Source of the DNA: Streptomyces sp. DH37
GTDB taxonomy: Bacteria > Actinomycetota > Actinomycetes > Streptomycetales > Streptomycetaceae
Length of the DNA: 54,149 bases
Reading direction: 5' to 3'
Assembly (NCBI RefSeq): GCF_029813835.1
Contig: NZ_JARVKV010000045.1
Coordinates: 1-54,149 of the forward strand
Shown: piece after piece, positions 31,620 to 39,507 of the stretch
Layout: every line of letters starts with the position of its first letter
Numbering within the stretch: the first letter of the stretch is position 1
Notes under the pieces: generated by a model
Told to the model about the DNA's origin: nothing
Seen by the model: the letters and a program-made list of their open reading frames with translations, nothing else
Database searches by the model: none
Translations under genes and position numbers: made by a program

Positions 31620-33035
31620 TCATCGTGGGTTTGTCGTGCGGTCGGGGTGTTCGGAGGGGCCTGGGGCGCCGCTCCCGCCGCCCGGCCGCGGCCCGGGGCC
31701 GGGCTCGGGCCCGGCCCCGGAGGCGGTGCGCGGCCGCGGGCGCAGCACGCGCCGCCCCGCGCGCCGCAGGACCTTCCGCCCGCCCTGCCCGAGCCAGGCG
31801 GCGCTCATGGCGAGGAAGGGCGCCGGGTCGTCGGCGGCGAACCAGGCGGTCTCCGTCTCCCGCGCTCCGCCCCCCTCCCGGGCCGTACGGCCGCGCCGGG
31901 CGGCGGTGAACGGCGAATCCGCGGAGGGCAGGGCCGCCAGCGAGGACAGCAGGGCGTAGTTCTCCGCGACGAAGACGCGGCCCGGTGCGGGGTCGGCCGG
32001 GGGGACGGCGCGGCCGGTGAGGTTCAGGTGCAGGGCCCGTACGACATCCAGCCCCGAGCGGTCGGTGAACAGCCGGAACTGCGCGCCGGGGCGCGGGTTG
32101 AAGTCCAGCAGCTGGTAGGCGCCGGTGGCGGTGTCGAGCCGGAAGTCCAGGTCGAGGATGCCCCGGTAGTCCAGGTGCTTGGCCAGCAGCCGTGCCGCCT
32201 CCTCGACTTCCGGGTTCGGCAGCCACCGGCCGACCGCCGTCAGCCCGGCGCGCACCGGCCAGGAGCGCTCCTTGCGCCCGGCGCCGCCGGCCAGGCGCGC
32301 CGCTCCGTCGGCGAAGCAGCCGTGGAAGAACCAGTCGGTCTCCGGGCCGCCGGGCACGCACCGCTGGAGCAGCAGCGGGCTGCCCGCCTCGCCGCTGCGC
32401 CGGTACAGGGCGCGCGCCTGGTCGGCCGTGGCGACCACGGTGGTGCTGCGCAGCCCGCTGCCCTGGGGCAGCAGCCAGGGACGGCTCCACTTGGCGATCA
32501 GGGGCAGGCCCAGCTCCCGGGCCGCGGCGGCCGCCTCGCCGGCACTGCGCGGCACCGCGGTCGGCGGGTGCGGGATGCCCAGCTCCCGGCACATCGAGGC
32601 GAGTTCCGCCTTGTCGGCCACCCGCTGCGGCAGTCCGGGGGGCTGGTCGGGCAGCAGGAAGCGTCCGGAGAGCCGGTCCGCGAGCCGGGCCGCGGCGATG
32701 GCGCCCATGTCGTCCATCGGGATCAGGACGGCGGGCCGCCCGATGCGGTCGGAGATCTGACGGAGCGTCCGCTCCAGCCGGTCGTCCGAGGCGCCGGCGG
32801 CGTCGACCGTCTCGCCCGTGCGGCAGGTTCCGTGGACGCCGTCCGCCGGGAGGTGGTGCCCCTGGTGCAGGTACCGGGAGCGGCCGATGGGGCAGTGCGG
32901 CGACTCGACGACGGCGTGGACCTCGACACCGGCGCGGCCCAGGGACCTGATGGCCCCCAGTGTGCCGTGGTGGAAGGGATTTCGGTCGAGCCTCAGCAGC
33001 AGTACGGGTACGTCGGTGTCGAATGATGACGGCAT
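31620..33035 (-). CDS. ATP-grasp ligase of unknown substrate
   Basis: 471 residues with a pre-ATP-grasp Rossmann-like domain (VPVLLLRLDRNPFHHGTLGA, 10-29) followed by an ATP-grasp domain: RVADKAELASMCRELGIPHP, PLIAKWSRPWLLP, LLLQRCVPGGPETDWFFHG, and the metal site GILDLDFRLD and LLDFNPRPGAQF. ATP-grasp enzymes join a carboxylate to an amine, thiol or imine through an acyl phosphate. Related proteins are found beside polysaccharide genes and may attach an amino acid to a sugar, but that is inference. ATG 33035 has GAGGA upstream. The last 45 residues are Pro/Gly-rich and probably flexible. It leads a two-gene unit with the flavin oxidoreductase and is divergent from the GH26 gene. Confidence 0.82.
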   Translation of the reverse strand: MPSSFDTDVPVLLLRLDRNPFHHGTLGAIRSLGRAGVEVHAVVESPHCPIGRSRYLHQGHHLPADGVHGTCRTGETVDAAGASDDRLERTLRQISDRIGRPAVLIPMDDMGAIAAARLADRLSGRFLLPDQPPGLPQRVADKAELASMCRELGIPHPPTAVPRSAGEAAAAARELGLPLIAKWSRPWLLPQGSGLRSTTVVATADQARALYRRSGEAGSPLLLQRCVPGGPETDWFFHGCFADGAARLAGGAGRKERSWPVRAGLTAVGRWLPNPEVEEAARLLAKHLDYRGILDLDFRLDTATGAYQLLDFNPRPGAQFRLFTDRSGLDVVRALHLNLTGRAVPPADPAPGRVFVAENYALLSSLAALPSADSPFTAARRGRTAREGGGARETETAWFAADDPAPFLAMSAAWLGQGGRKVLRRAGRRVLRPRPRTASGAGPEPGPGPRPGGGSGAPGPSEHPDRTTNPR

Positions 33036-33293
33036 GGCGCGGAATCCTCGGTGTTCCTGTTGGTTTTCTCGGATGTCTTGCCGACGGTCTTACCGGGTAT
33101 CGACTCCTTGGCGTCGTCGGCGCCCGCGAATTTCCCCTCACACTGGTCCGAGTGAGCGACGAAAACCGCGAACGGGTTATCAGAAAGCAGGCGGGCGGCT
33201 CATTTGAGAGATTCTCCGATTAGTGTCGTGAGGAAGATGCGCAGGGCCGGGGAGAACGAGCACACCGTTCTGGCGACGCAGCAAGGAGGCACG

Positions 33294-34469
33294 ATGCCCC
33301 ATCGACACCGGAGACCGGGGAGGACCGGCCGGCACCGCAAGCCCACGGCGCCCGCCCGGCGCCGCAGGCTGGTGTCCGCCTGCGTCGGGGCCGTCACCGC
33401 CGGGGCGCTCGTCGCGGGCGGCGCCGTCGCGACCGACGTGTTCGAGGGCGGCGGCGCGAAACCGCGCGGGCCGGGTGCGGCGGCGTCCTCCACCGTCGCC
33501 ATGGGCGCCTTCCTCGGATCGGGCTCGGACGGGGTGCGGCGGATGGCGGGGCTGAGCACGTGGCTCGGCGGCGCCGACCTGCGGGTGGGACACACCTACC
33601 TGCCGGGCGACACCTGGGAGCGCATCGAGAGCGACCCGTACTTCCTGCGGCCCTGGGCCGAGTGGCGGCGGGCCGATCCCGACCGGCTGCTCGTCCTCAA
33701 CGTGCCGATGCAGGAGCGCAACGAGGCCGGCCTGCCCGACCACGAGGTGCGCGAACTGCTCGCCCGGGGGGCCGGGGGCCGCTTCGACCACCACTTCCGC
33801 ACCCTGGCCGGGCACCTGGTCTCCGCGGGGGTGCCCGACACGGTGATCGTGCTGGGCTGGGAGATGAACGGCACCACCTACACGCACCGCTGCGCCCCGG
33901 ATCCGCAGGCGTGGAAGACGTACTGGAGGCGCATCGTCACCGCCATGCGATCGGTTTCCGGGCAGAAATTCCGCTTCGATTTCGCACCCAGTCGGGGAAG
34001 GGATGCGATCGGCTGGACCGAGTGTTATCCGGGTGACGACGTGGTCGACATCATCGGGATGGACTCCTACGACCAGCCGCCGGGCGAGACCTTCGACGAC
34101 CAGGTGCGGCAACCCTACGGCCTGCAGCATCAGGTGGATTTCGCCGCCGCGCGCGGAAAACCCATTTCCTACCCCGAATGGGGACTGTTCCGCAGGGGCG
34201 ACAACGCCGAGTACGTGCGCCGCATGCTGGAGTGGATCGCCGAGCAGAAGCCGCTCTACCACACCATCAGCGACTACTGCCCGCACGGTGTGTGGCGGTG
34301 CGAGGAGAACCCGAAGTCCTCCGCGGTGTTCCGGACGATGCTGACGCCCGGCGCGTCGCGGCCCGGACGGAACCGGCCGGAGTTCTGCCTGGACCTGGGC
34401 GACTGGCTGGGGTTCTGGTTCGGCGACCGGCGTCTGTGCGTCACCCTCTCCTGGGGGCGGAGGCCCTAG
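33294..34469 (+). CDS. Secreted or membrane-anchored GH26-type glycoside hydrolase
   Basis: 391 residues. An Arg-rich head and one hydrophobic stretch (LVSACVGAVTAGALVAGGAV, 26-45) form a signal peptide or anchor. The rest is a GH26 (beta-mannanase-like) barrel: YLRPWAEW-like FLRPWAEWRRAD, the acid/base Glu190 in LGWEMNGTTYTH, FDFAPSRG, DIIGMDSYD and the nucleophile Glu295 in SYPEWGLF. A Cys-containing tail (340-391) extends past the barrel. ATG 33294 follows AAGGAGG. It is the only plus-strand gene inside the exopolysaccharide locus; polysaccharide clusters often encode a hydrolase that trims or releases their own polymer, which is the likely role. Confidence 0.85.
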   Translation: MPHRHRRPGRTGRHRKPTAPARRRRLVSACVGAVTAGALVAGGAVATDVFEGGGAKPRGPGAAASSTVAMGAFLGSGSDGVRRMAGLSTWLGGADLRVGHTYLPGDTWERIESDPYFLRPWAEWRRADPDRLLVLNVPMQERNEAGLPDHEVRELLARGAGGRFDHHFRTLAGHLVSAGVPDTVIVLGWEMNGTTYTHRCAPDPQAWKTYWRRIVTAMRSVSGQKFRFDFAPSRGRDAIGWTECYPGDDVVDIIGMDSYDQPPGETFDDQVRQPYGLQHQVDFAAARGKPISYPEWGLFRRGDNAEYVRRMLEWIAEQKPLYHTISDYCPHGVWRCEENPKSSAVFRTMLTPGASRPGRNRPEFCLDLGDWLGFWFGDRRLCVTLSWGRRP

Positions 34470-34476
34470 CCCGTAC

Positions 34477-34510
34477 GCCGGGGCGCGGTCCGCGCTCACC
34501 GCGCCCCGGC
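34477..34510. terminator. 12-bp hairpin after the GH26 gene
   Basis: GCCGGGGCGCGG (34477-34488) pairs perfectly with CCGCGCCCCGGC (34499-34510) around a 10-nt loop, 8 nt after the GH26 stop. The remaining bases to 34680 show no gene. Confidence 0.7.
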
Positions 34511-34680
34511 CAGGCTCGCGCGCCAGTGGTACGGCGGGGGCGCCGACGCGGGGCGGGCCGCCGGCCGCCGCCGGCCGGTGACCGCCCCGGGCCGCCGGTG
34601 GGGCTCGTACGGCTCGGCGCCGCGCAGGGTGGTGGGGCGCCGCTGACGGCACGTCACCGCCGCGCCGGCCGCCCGACGGG

Positions 34681-35607
34681 TCACCGGGCGGACCGGCGGC
34701 CGAGCCGTCGGCGCTCCTCCGGCGCCTTGTCCGCGGCGGCACCGCCGCCGGTGGCCGCGGAGACGGACGCCGCCGCTGCCGCCGCTGCCTTGGCGGCGGC
34801 CGTGACGGCGGGCGCGGTGGCGGCGGGCGCGGTGGCGGGTGCGGTGGCGGCGGGCGCGGTGGCGGGTGCGGCCGGGCCGGGGACGGACTGCTCCGCGCGG
34901 TCGCCGCCGCTGCCGCCGCGGTCGCCGGGGTCGGAGGGGGCAGCGGGGGCCGGTACGCCGGGGAAGGCCGGGTCGCGGCGGCCCCGGGGCGCGGCCAGGA
35001 GCGCGAGACCGCCGACGAGCCCGCCCGCGCAGACGCCCACCGCGACGGAGAGCGGCAGGGAGGGCGAGGTCGGCTCGGTGGGGTCGAACGCCGGGGCGAA
35101 CAGCGAGAGCTGCACCCCCGTGCTGCTCGCGGCCTGGTTGCCGGTCCGGGTCAGGGCGTTGGCCACCGCGTTGGAGACGGCGGCGGCGCGGTCGGGGCTG
35201 GAGGCCGTCCCGGTGATCTCCACCATGGGCGCGTCCGGGGAGGTGGCCGACCGCACGGCGGCCCGCAGTTCGTCCACGGGCATCCCCGCCGTCGCCCGCG
35301 CCTCGGTCAGGACGGCCCGGTCGGTGGCCACGCGGCCGTACGCCTGGGCGAAGCCGAGGGCCGTCGCCGCGTCCACCCCGGCGCCGGGTACCGCGACCAC
35401 GTAGCTGGTCGCGGTGTACCGGGGCGTGGCGAGCAGGCCGTAGGCCGTTCCGCCGACCAGCCCCAGCAGGAGTCCCAGGGCCAGCGGCCACCAGGCGGGC
35501 AGGGCCGACAGGGCGGACAGGGCGGGCACCCGCCACGGCAGCGGGCGGATCGGCGGGCCGGGACGGCTCGGCGGTGCGGAGGGTTCGGTCGTGAGCGACT
35601 GGGTCAA
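34681..35607 (-). CDS. Wzz-like polysaccharide co-polymerase without kinase domain
   Basis: 308 residues. Two membrane segments flank an extracytoplasmic region: WWPLALGLLLGLVGGTAYGLL (about 39-59) followed by PRYTATSYVVAV, and LPLSVAVGVCAGGLVGGLALL near residue 190. This is the Wzz/chain-length-determinant (PCP) topology. The conserved ASSPDRAAAVSNAVANAL helix is present. A C-terminal cytoplasmic tail of about 95 residues is Ala/Thr/Pro-rich and repetitive and replaces the tyrosine-kinase domain of CpsD/Wzc-type proteins. It controls polymer length and export in Wzx/Wzy systems. I choose TTG 35607, which has GAGG 10 nt upstream overlapping the previous stop; longer starts give Pro/Arg low-complexity. 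Confidence 0.75.
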   Translation of the reverse strand: MTQSLTTEPSAPPSRPGPPIRPLPWRVPALSALSALPAWWPLALGLLLGLVGGTAYGLLATPRYTATSYVVAVPGAGVDAATALGFAQAYGRVATDRAVLTEARATAGMPVDELRAAVRSATSPDAPMVEITGTASSPDRAAAVSNAVANALTRTGNQAASSTGVQLSLFAPAFDPTEPTSPSLPLSVAVGVCAGGLVGGLALLAAPRGRRDPAFPGVPAPAAPSDPGDRGGSGGDRAEQSVPGPAAPATAPAATAPATAPAATAPAVTAAAKAAAAAAASVSAATGGGAAADKAPEERRRLGRRSAR

Positions 35608-35614
35608 GGCGGTA

Positions 35615-36928
35615 CTACCTCTTCGTCGTCGGGGCGGTCGGGGTCGGGGCGGTCGGGGTCGGGGCGGTCGGGGTCGGGGCGGTCCGCGCCGAGGCGTTCG
35701 GCGCGGGCAGGACGGGGGCCGCGGCACGCGCGGGGGCGCGTACGGCGGTGCGCCCGGCAGCGCGTACGGCGGTGCGCACGGCCGGGCGTGCGGGGGCGCG
35801 GCCGTGGAGCTCCTCGTACAGGGCCATGAGCCGGTCGGCGCTGCGGGCCACGTCGTAGCGGCGTACGGCCTCGCACAGGGGCGCCCGGCGCCGGCCGGCC
35901 GGCACCGACGACGGCTCCCGCAGCGCCGCCACCAGGCTCGCGACCCCCGGCGCGACGCGGTGCGCCCCGGGGGCGTGGCCGGGCGGCAGCTCGTCGACGG
36001 CCGGGCAGGTCACGTGGAGCACGGGCAGTCCGGCCGCCAGCGCCTCCAGCACGGCCAGTCCGAAGGACTCCTCGGCCGACGGCGAGACGAAGACGTCCAT
36101 CGCGCTGAGCAGCCCGGGGACGTCCGGGGCGGCGCCGCGCGCGCCGGGCTCGCCCGCCACCGCTCCCCCGCACTCCCCCAGCAGCCGTACGCGGTCGGTG
36201 ATGCCGAGTCCGGCGGCCAGTTCGCGCAGCCGGGCGCGCTCCGGTCCGTCCCCGGCCAGGACCAGATGGGCCCCGGGGAGCTGGGCGACGGCCCGGAGCG
36301 CGATGTCGAAGCGCTTGCCGGGCACCAGCCGCCCGACTCCGCCGACCACCAGGGCGTGGGCGGGCAGGTCCAGGCGCGTGCGCACCGACGCGCGCACCAC
36401 CGGGTCGAAGCGGAACCGCGCGGCGTCGATGCCGTTGGGGATGACGCGGATGCGGGAGCCGGGCACGCCCCAGCGGCGCAGCCGGGCGGCGACGGTGGTG
36501 GAGACCGCGACGGTCGCGGTGCCCATGCGCTCGGTGGCCAGGTACAGGGCGCGGGTGCCCTGGGTGAGCGGGCGGCCCTCGATCCGCCGCTCGCCCAGGG
36601 AGTGCTCGGTGGCCACCACGGTGCGCGTCCCGGCCAGCCGCGCGGCGATCCGCCCGTAGACGCAGGCCCGGTACAGATGGGTGTGGACGATGTCGTAGCG
36701 CCCGGCGCGGACCAGGTCCACCAGCCGGGGCAGGGCCGACAGGTCGCGGTTGCCGTTCATGCCCAGGTGGGTGACGGCGGTCCCGTCGGCCTCGATGCCG
36801 TCGGCGACCGCGCCGGGGTTGGTCAGGGTGACGACGTCGCAGCACAGCGGCAGGTGGCGCAGCAGCAGCCGCAGCTGCTGCTCGGCGCCGCCCGCGCCGA
36901 GGCCGGTGATGACGTGCAGCACTCTCAT
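35615..36928 (-). CDS. GT4-family glycosyltransferase
   Basis: 437 residues, GT-B fold. N-terminal VLHVITGLGAGGAEQQLRLL, the middle HTHLYRACVYGRIAARLAGT, C-terminal domain VGGVGRLVPGKRFDIALRAV, LVLAGDGPERARL and the donor-site EX7E motif in PSAEESFGLAVLEALAAGLP are the standard GT4 features. It transfers a sugar from an activated donor to the growing lipid-linked repeat unit. The C-terminus ends in PTPTA repeats encoded by a 15-bp DNA repeat (35631-35684). ATG 36928 has GGGGGAGA upstream. It sits between the deacetylase and Wzz-like genes in the minus-strand operon. Confidence 0.9.
   Translation of the reverse strand: MRVLHVITGLGAGGAEQQLRLLLRHLPLCCDVVTLTNPGAVADGIEADGTAVTHLGMNGNRDLSALPRLVDLVRAGRYDIVHTHLYRACVYGRIAARLAGTRTVVATEHSLGERRIEGRPLTQGTRALYLATERMGTATVAVSTTVAARLRRWGVPGSRIRVIPNGIDAARFRFDPVVRASVRTRLDLPAHALVVGGVGRLVPGKRFDIALRAVAQLPGAHLVLAGDGPERARLRELAAGLGITDRVRLLGECGGAVAGEPGARGAAPDVPGLLSAMDVFVSPSAEESFGLAVLEALAAGLPVLHVTCPAVDELPPGHAPGAHRVAPGVASLVAALREPSSVPAGRRRAPLCEAVRRYDVARSADRLMALYEELHGRAPARPAVRTAVRAAGRTAVRAPARAAAPVLPAPNASARTAPTPTAPTPTAPTPTAPTTKR
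35631..35684. repeat. 15-bp tandem repeat encoding the glycosyltransferase tail
   Basis: GGGGCGGTCGGGGTC repeats exactly at 35631-35645, 35646-35660 and 35661-35675, with a partial fourth copy to 35684. In the coding frame it gives PTPTA pentapeptides. Such repeats change copy number easily by slippage. Confidence 0.85.
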
Positions 36929-36977
36929 CGGCTCTCCCCCGTCCGCGCCGGGTTCCGCGCCCAGGCCCGTGCCGGGC

Positions 36978-37826
36978 TCACCGCCCGGCCCCGGCGAGGG
37001 GGGTTCCGGCGGCCGGCGCGGCGGGCCCGCTGGGCAGGGCGCGGCGGCGCAGGGGGTGCAGCAGCCGCTTGGCGTACAGCCGCAGCGCGGTGTCCTCCTC
37101 GCCGACGTGGACGCGGGGCAGGGCGTGGACGCCGGTCAGCGGGCCGGGGTCGATGGCGCAGGCGTACTCGTAGCCCGCCGCGCGCACCGCCCGCACCACG
37201 CGGTGGTCGACCGTGCCGTAGGGGTAGCAGAAGCCGCGTGCCGGACGGCCGGTGATCTCCTCCAGCGCCAGGCGGCTGCCCTCGGTCTCCCGGCGCAGGG
37301 TCTCGTCGTCGGTCCTGGTCAGATCGAGGTGGAGCAGCCCGTGGGAGCCGATCTCCATGCCGGCGCCGACCGCGGCGCGGATCCCGGCCTCGGTCAGCAG
37401 CGGCTTGCGGGGGCCCAGCGGGTCCCACTCGTTGCCGCCGCCGAGCCTGCCGGGCAGGACGAACACGGTCGCGGCGCAGCCGTGGCGGCGCAGCAGCGGC
37501 ACGGCCTCCTCGATGAAGTCGGCGTACCCGTCGTCGAAGGTCAGGCCCACCAGGCGGTCGGCCCGTCCGGCCGCCCTCTCCCGCAGCAGCTCCCCCACCC
37601 CCACGCCGCGCAGGCCCCGCCGCCGCAGCCAGCGCAGCTGGCGGTCCAGGCGGCCCGGCGAGACGGTGACGTTGTAGGGGTCCTCGGTGTGCTCGGCCAC
37701 CGAGTGGTACATCAGCACCCAGGGGCGCACCGGCCGGCGCCGGGGCAGCGAGGCGGTGGGAGCGGCGCGGGTGACGGGGGCCGCGGCGAAGACGGGGGCG
37801 GGCGTGTGGGTCGGATCAGCGGACAT
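36978..37826 (-). CDS. Polysaccharide deacetylase (NodB/CE4 family)
   Basis: 282 residues. The CE4 motif LTFDDGYADF places the catalytic and metal aspartates at 98-99; SHGLLHLDL gives the metal histidines; ARGFCYPYGTVDHRV follows. The YHSV motif (MYHSVAEHTEDPY, 39-51) is the usual start of the IcaB/PgaB-like subgroup. It removes N-acetyl groups from a hexosamine polymer or precursor. No obvious signal peptide is seen, so it may act in the cytoplasm on the lipid-linked unit, or use an unrecognised export signal. The ATG at 37826 has GAAGGTG upstream and overlaps the flippase gene by 11 bp. Confidence 0.88.
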   Translation of the reverse strand: MSADPTHTPAPVFAAAPVTRAAPTASLPRRRPVRPWVLMYHSVAEHTEDPYNVTVSPGRLDRQLRWLRRRGLRGVGVGELLRERAAGRADRLVGLTFDDGYADFIEEAVPLLRRHGCAATVFVLPGRLGGGNEWDPLGPRKPLLTEAGIRAAVGAGMEIGSHGLLHLDLTRTDDETLRRETEGSRLALEEITGRPARGFCYPYGTVDHRVVRAVRAAGYEYACAIDPGPLTGVHALPRVHVGEEDTALRLYAKRLLHPLRRRALPSGPAAPAAGTPLAGAGR

Positions 37827-39507
37827 GGCGGCACCTTCGTGTGACGGCGGTGAGGAGCTGCGGTACTTCGGGCGCCCGTACGGCGAGCGCCGCGGCGGTG
37901 AACACGGCCGGGACGACCAGGCCCCCGGCCAGGGCGGTGGGGAACGGGGAGGGCAGGAAGGGCGCCGCGGCCCAGCCGGCCGCGGTGGCGGCCGCCGCGG
38001 CCAGGGAGAGCCGGCCCAGGCCCGCGGCCACCGCGCGCACCCGGATGGGCAGGATCCGGGTGCGCAGGCCGCACAGGAGCAGCAGCGCGGTGGTGGTGAT
38101 CCCCGCGGCGTTGGCCGCGGCGATGCCGTGGACGCCCCAGCGGGGGGCGGTCAGGGCGCCGGCCGCGACGGTGATCAGCAGGCCGACGGCCATCGCCGCG
38201 GCCGGGTACCAGGTGGGCCGGGCGGTGGAGAAGAACGGCCGCACCAGCGCCCCGGCCAGGCAGTGGCCGAGCAGCCCGACGGCGTAGACGCGCATGACCG
38301 AGGCCGTGGCGGCGGTGTCCGCCGCGTCGAACGCGCCCCGCTGGAAGAGGAGCTGGACGATCTGGGGGGCGTAGGCGATCACGTACGCGGCGCCGAGCAG
38401 CACCACCGTCGCGGCCAGCACCAGGTCGCGTTCCACCCGCCGCCGGGCCCGCTCGGTCTGGCCGTCGGCCATGGCCCGGGCGACCAGGGGGAAGGTGACC
38501 GTGCACAGCAGCAGGGAGAACGTCATGGGCAGTTGGGCGATCTTCTGCGCGTAGTTCAGGTGCGAGATGGCGCCGGGCGGCAGCGAGGAGGCCAGGAAGC
38601 GCTCGACGAGCACCTGCGACTGGCGGGAGAGCGCGAAGACGGCGACCGGCGCGACCACCGCCCAGCCCACCAGCGCCGCCGTCCGCGGGGCGGCCCGGCG
38701 CACGGCGCGTCCCGCGCGGGAGGCGCGGGAGGCGCGGACGGGCAGGCGCCGCCAGAACGCCGGGAGCTGGACCAGGACCATCGCCACGCTGCCCGCGGCG
38801 ACCCCGAACGCGGCGGCGCGCACCCCCCACCGGGCGTGCAGACCGAGCACCACGGCGATGATGGCGAGGTTGTACGCGCAGTAGATCGCCGCCGGGGGCA
38901 CGAAGCTGCGGTGGGCGCGCAGGGCCGCGCTGAAGTACCCGGCGGTTCCGAAGGCCAGCACGGTGGCGGCGGTCAGCCGGGTGCAGTCCACCGCGAGGCC
39001 GGGGTCGGCCAGGCCGGGCGCGAGGGCGCGCACCAGCACGGGCGCCAGCAGCACCACGGCGCCGGCGGCGCACGCCAGCGCGAGGAGCAGCCGGGGAAGC
39101 GTCGCCGCCAGCAGGGCGCGTACGGGATCGGAGGCGGGGTCGGAGGCGGACGCAGGGTCGGACGCGGAGGCGCCCTCGCCGCGGGCCGCCGCGCGGCGCG
39201 ACAGCGCCAGGCTGAAGGCCGGGACCAGCACCAGCGCCATCGCGTCCTCGATGAGGATCGTCGAGGCGAACTCGGGGATCGTCCAGGACACCAGGAACGC
39301 GTCCGTGTCACTGCCCGCGCCGAACAGGTGGGCGATGGTCTGGTCGCGCACCAGGCCGAAGAAGGAGCCCGCGGCGGTGAGGACGGCGGTCGCGGCCGCG
39401 GCCCGGGCGACGAACCGCCCGCCCGGCGCGGAGCCGGAGGCGCCCGAGGACGGGCGGGGCCGGGAGGGCGGCGGGGGCGCGGTGGGCGCGCCGGTCGGGG
39501 CGGTCAC
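37816..39507 (-). CDS. MurJ/Wzx-type lipid-linked oligosaccharide flippase
   Basis: 563 residues with about 14 hydrophobic segments. The start of the MATE-like domain, AAGSFFGLVRDQTIAHLFGA then GSDTDAFLVSWTIPEFASTI, is typical of MurJ-like flippases (the R-D-x-x-I-A-x-x-F-G-A pattern). It should move the undecaprenyl-linked repeat unit across the membrane. The start GTG 39507 overlaps the ligase stop by 4 bp (GTGA) and has GGAGGGGG upstream. A cytoplasmic loop near residue 110-125 contains ASDPASASDPASDP repeats. It is the flippase of the local Wzx/Wzy-type system rather than the housekeeping MurJ, judged by context. Confidence 0.87.
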   Translation of the reverse strand: MTAPTGAPTAPPPPSRPRPSSGASGSAPGGRFVARAAAATAVLTAAGSFFGLVRDQTIAHLFGAGSDTDAFLVSWTIPEFASTILIEDAMALVLVPAFSLALSRRAAARGEGASASDPASASDPASDPVRALLAATLPRLLLALACAAGAVVLLAPVLVRALAPGLADPGLAVDCTRLTAATVLAFGTAGYFSAALRAHRSFVPPAAIYCAYNLAIIAVVLGLHARWGVRAAAFGVAAGSVAMVLVQLPAFWRRLPVRASRASRAGRAVRRAAPRTAALVGWAVVAPVAVFALSRQSQVLVERFLASSLPPGAISHLNYAQKIAQLPMTFSLLLCTVTFPLVARAMADGQTERARRRVERDLVLAATVVLLGAAYVIAYAPQIVQLLFQRGAFDAADTAATASVMRVYAVGLLGHCLAGALVRPFFSTARPTWYPAAAMAVGLLITVAAGALTAPRWGVHGIAAANAAGITTTALLLLCGLRTRILPIRVRAVAAGLGRLSLAAAAATAAGWAAAPFLPSPFPTALAGGLVVPAVFTAAALAVRAPEVPQLLTAVTRRCRHVR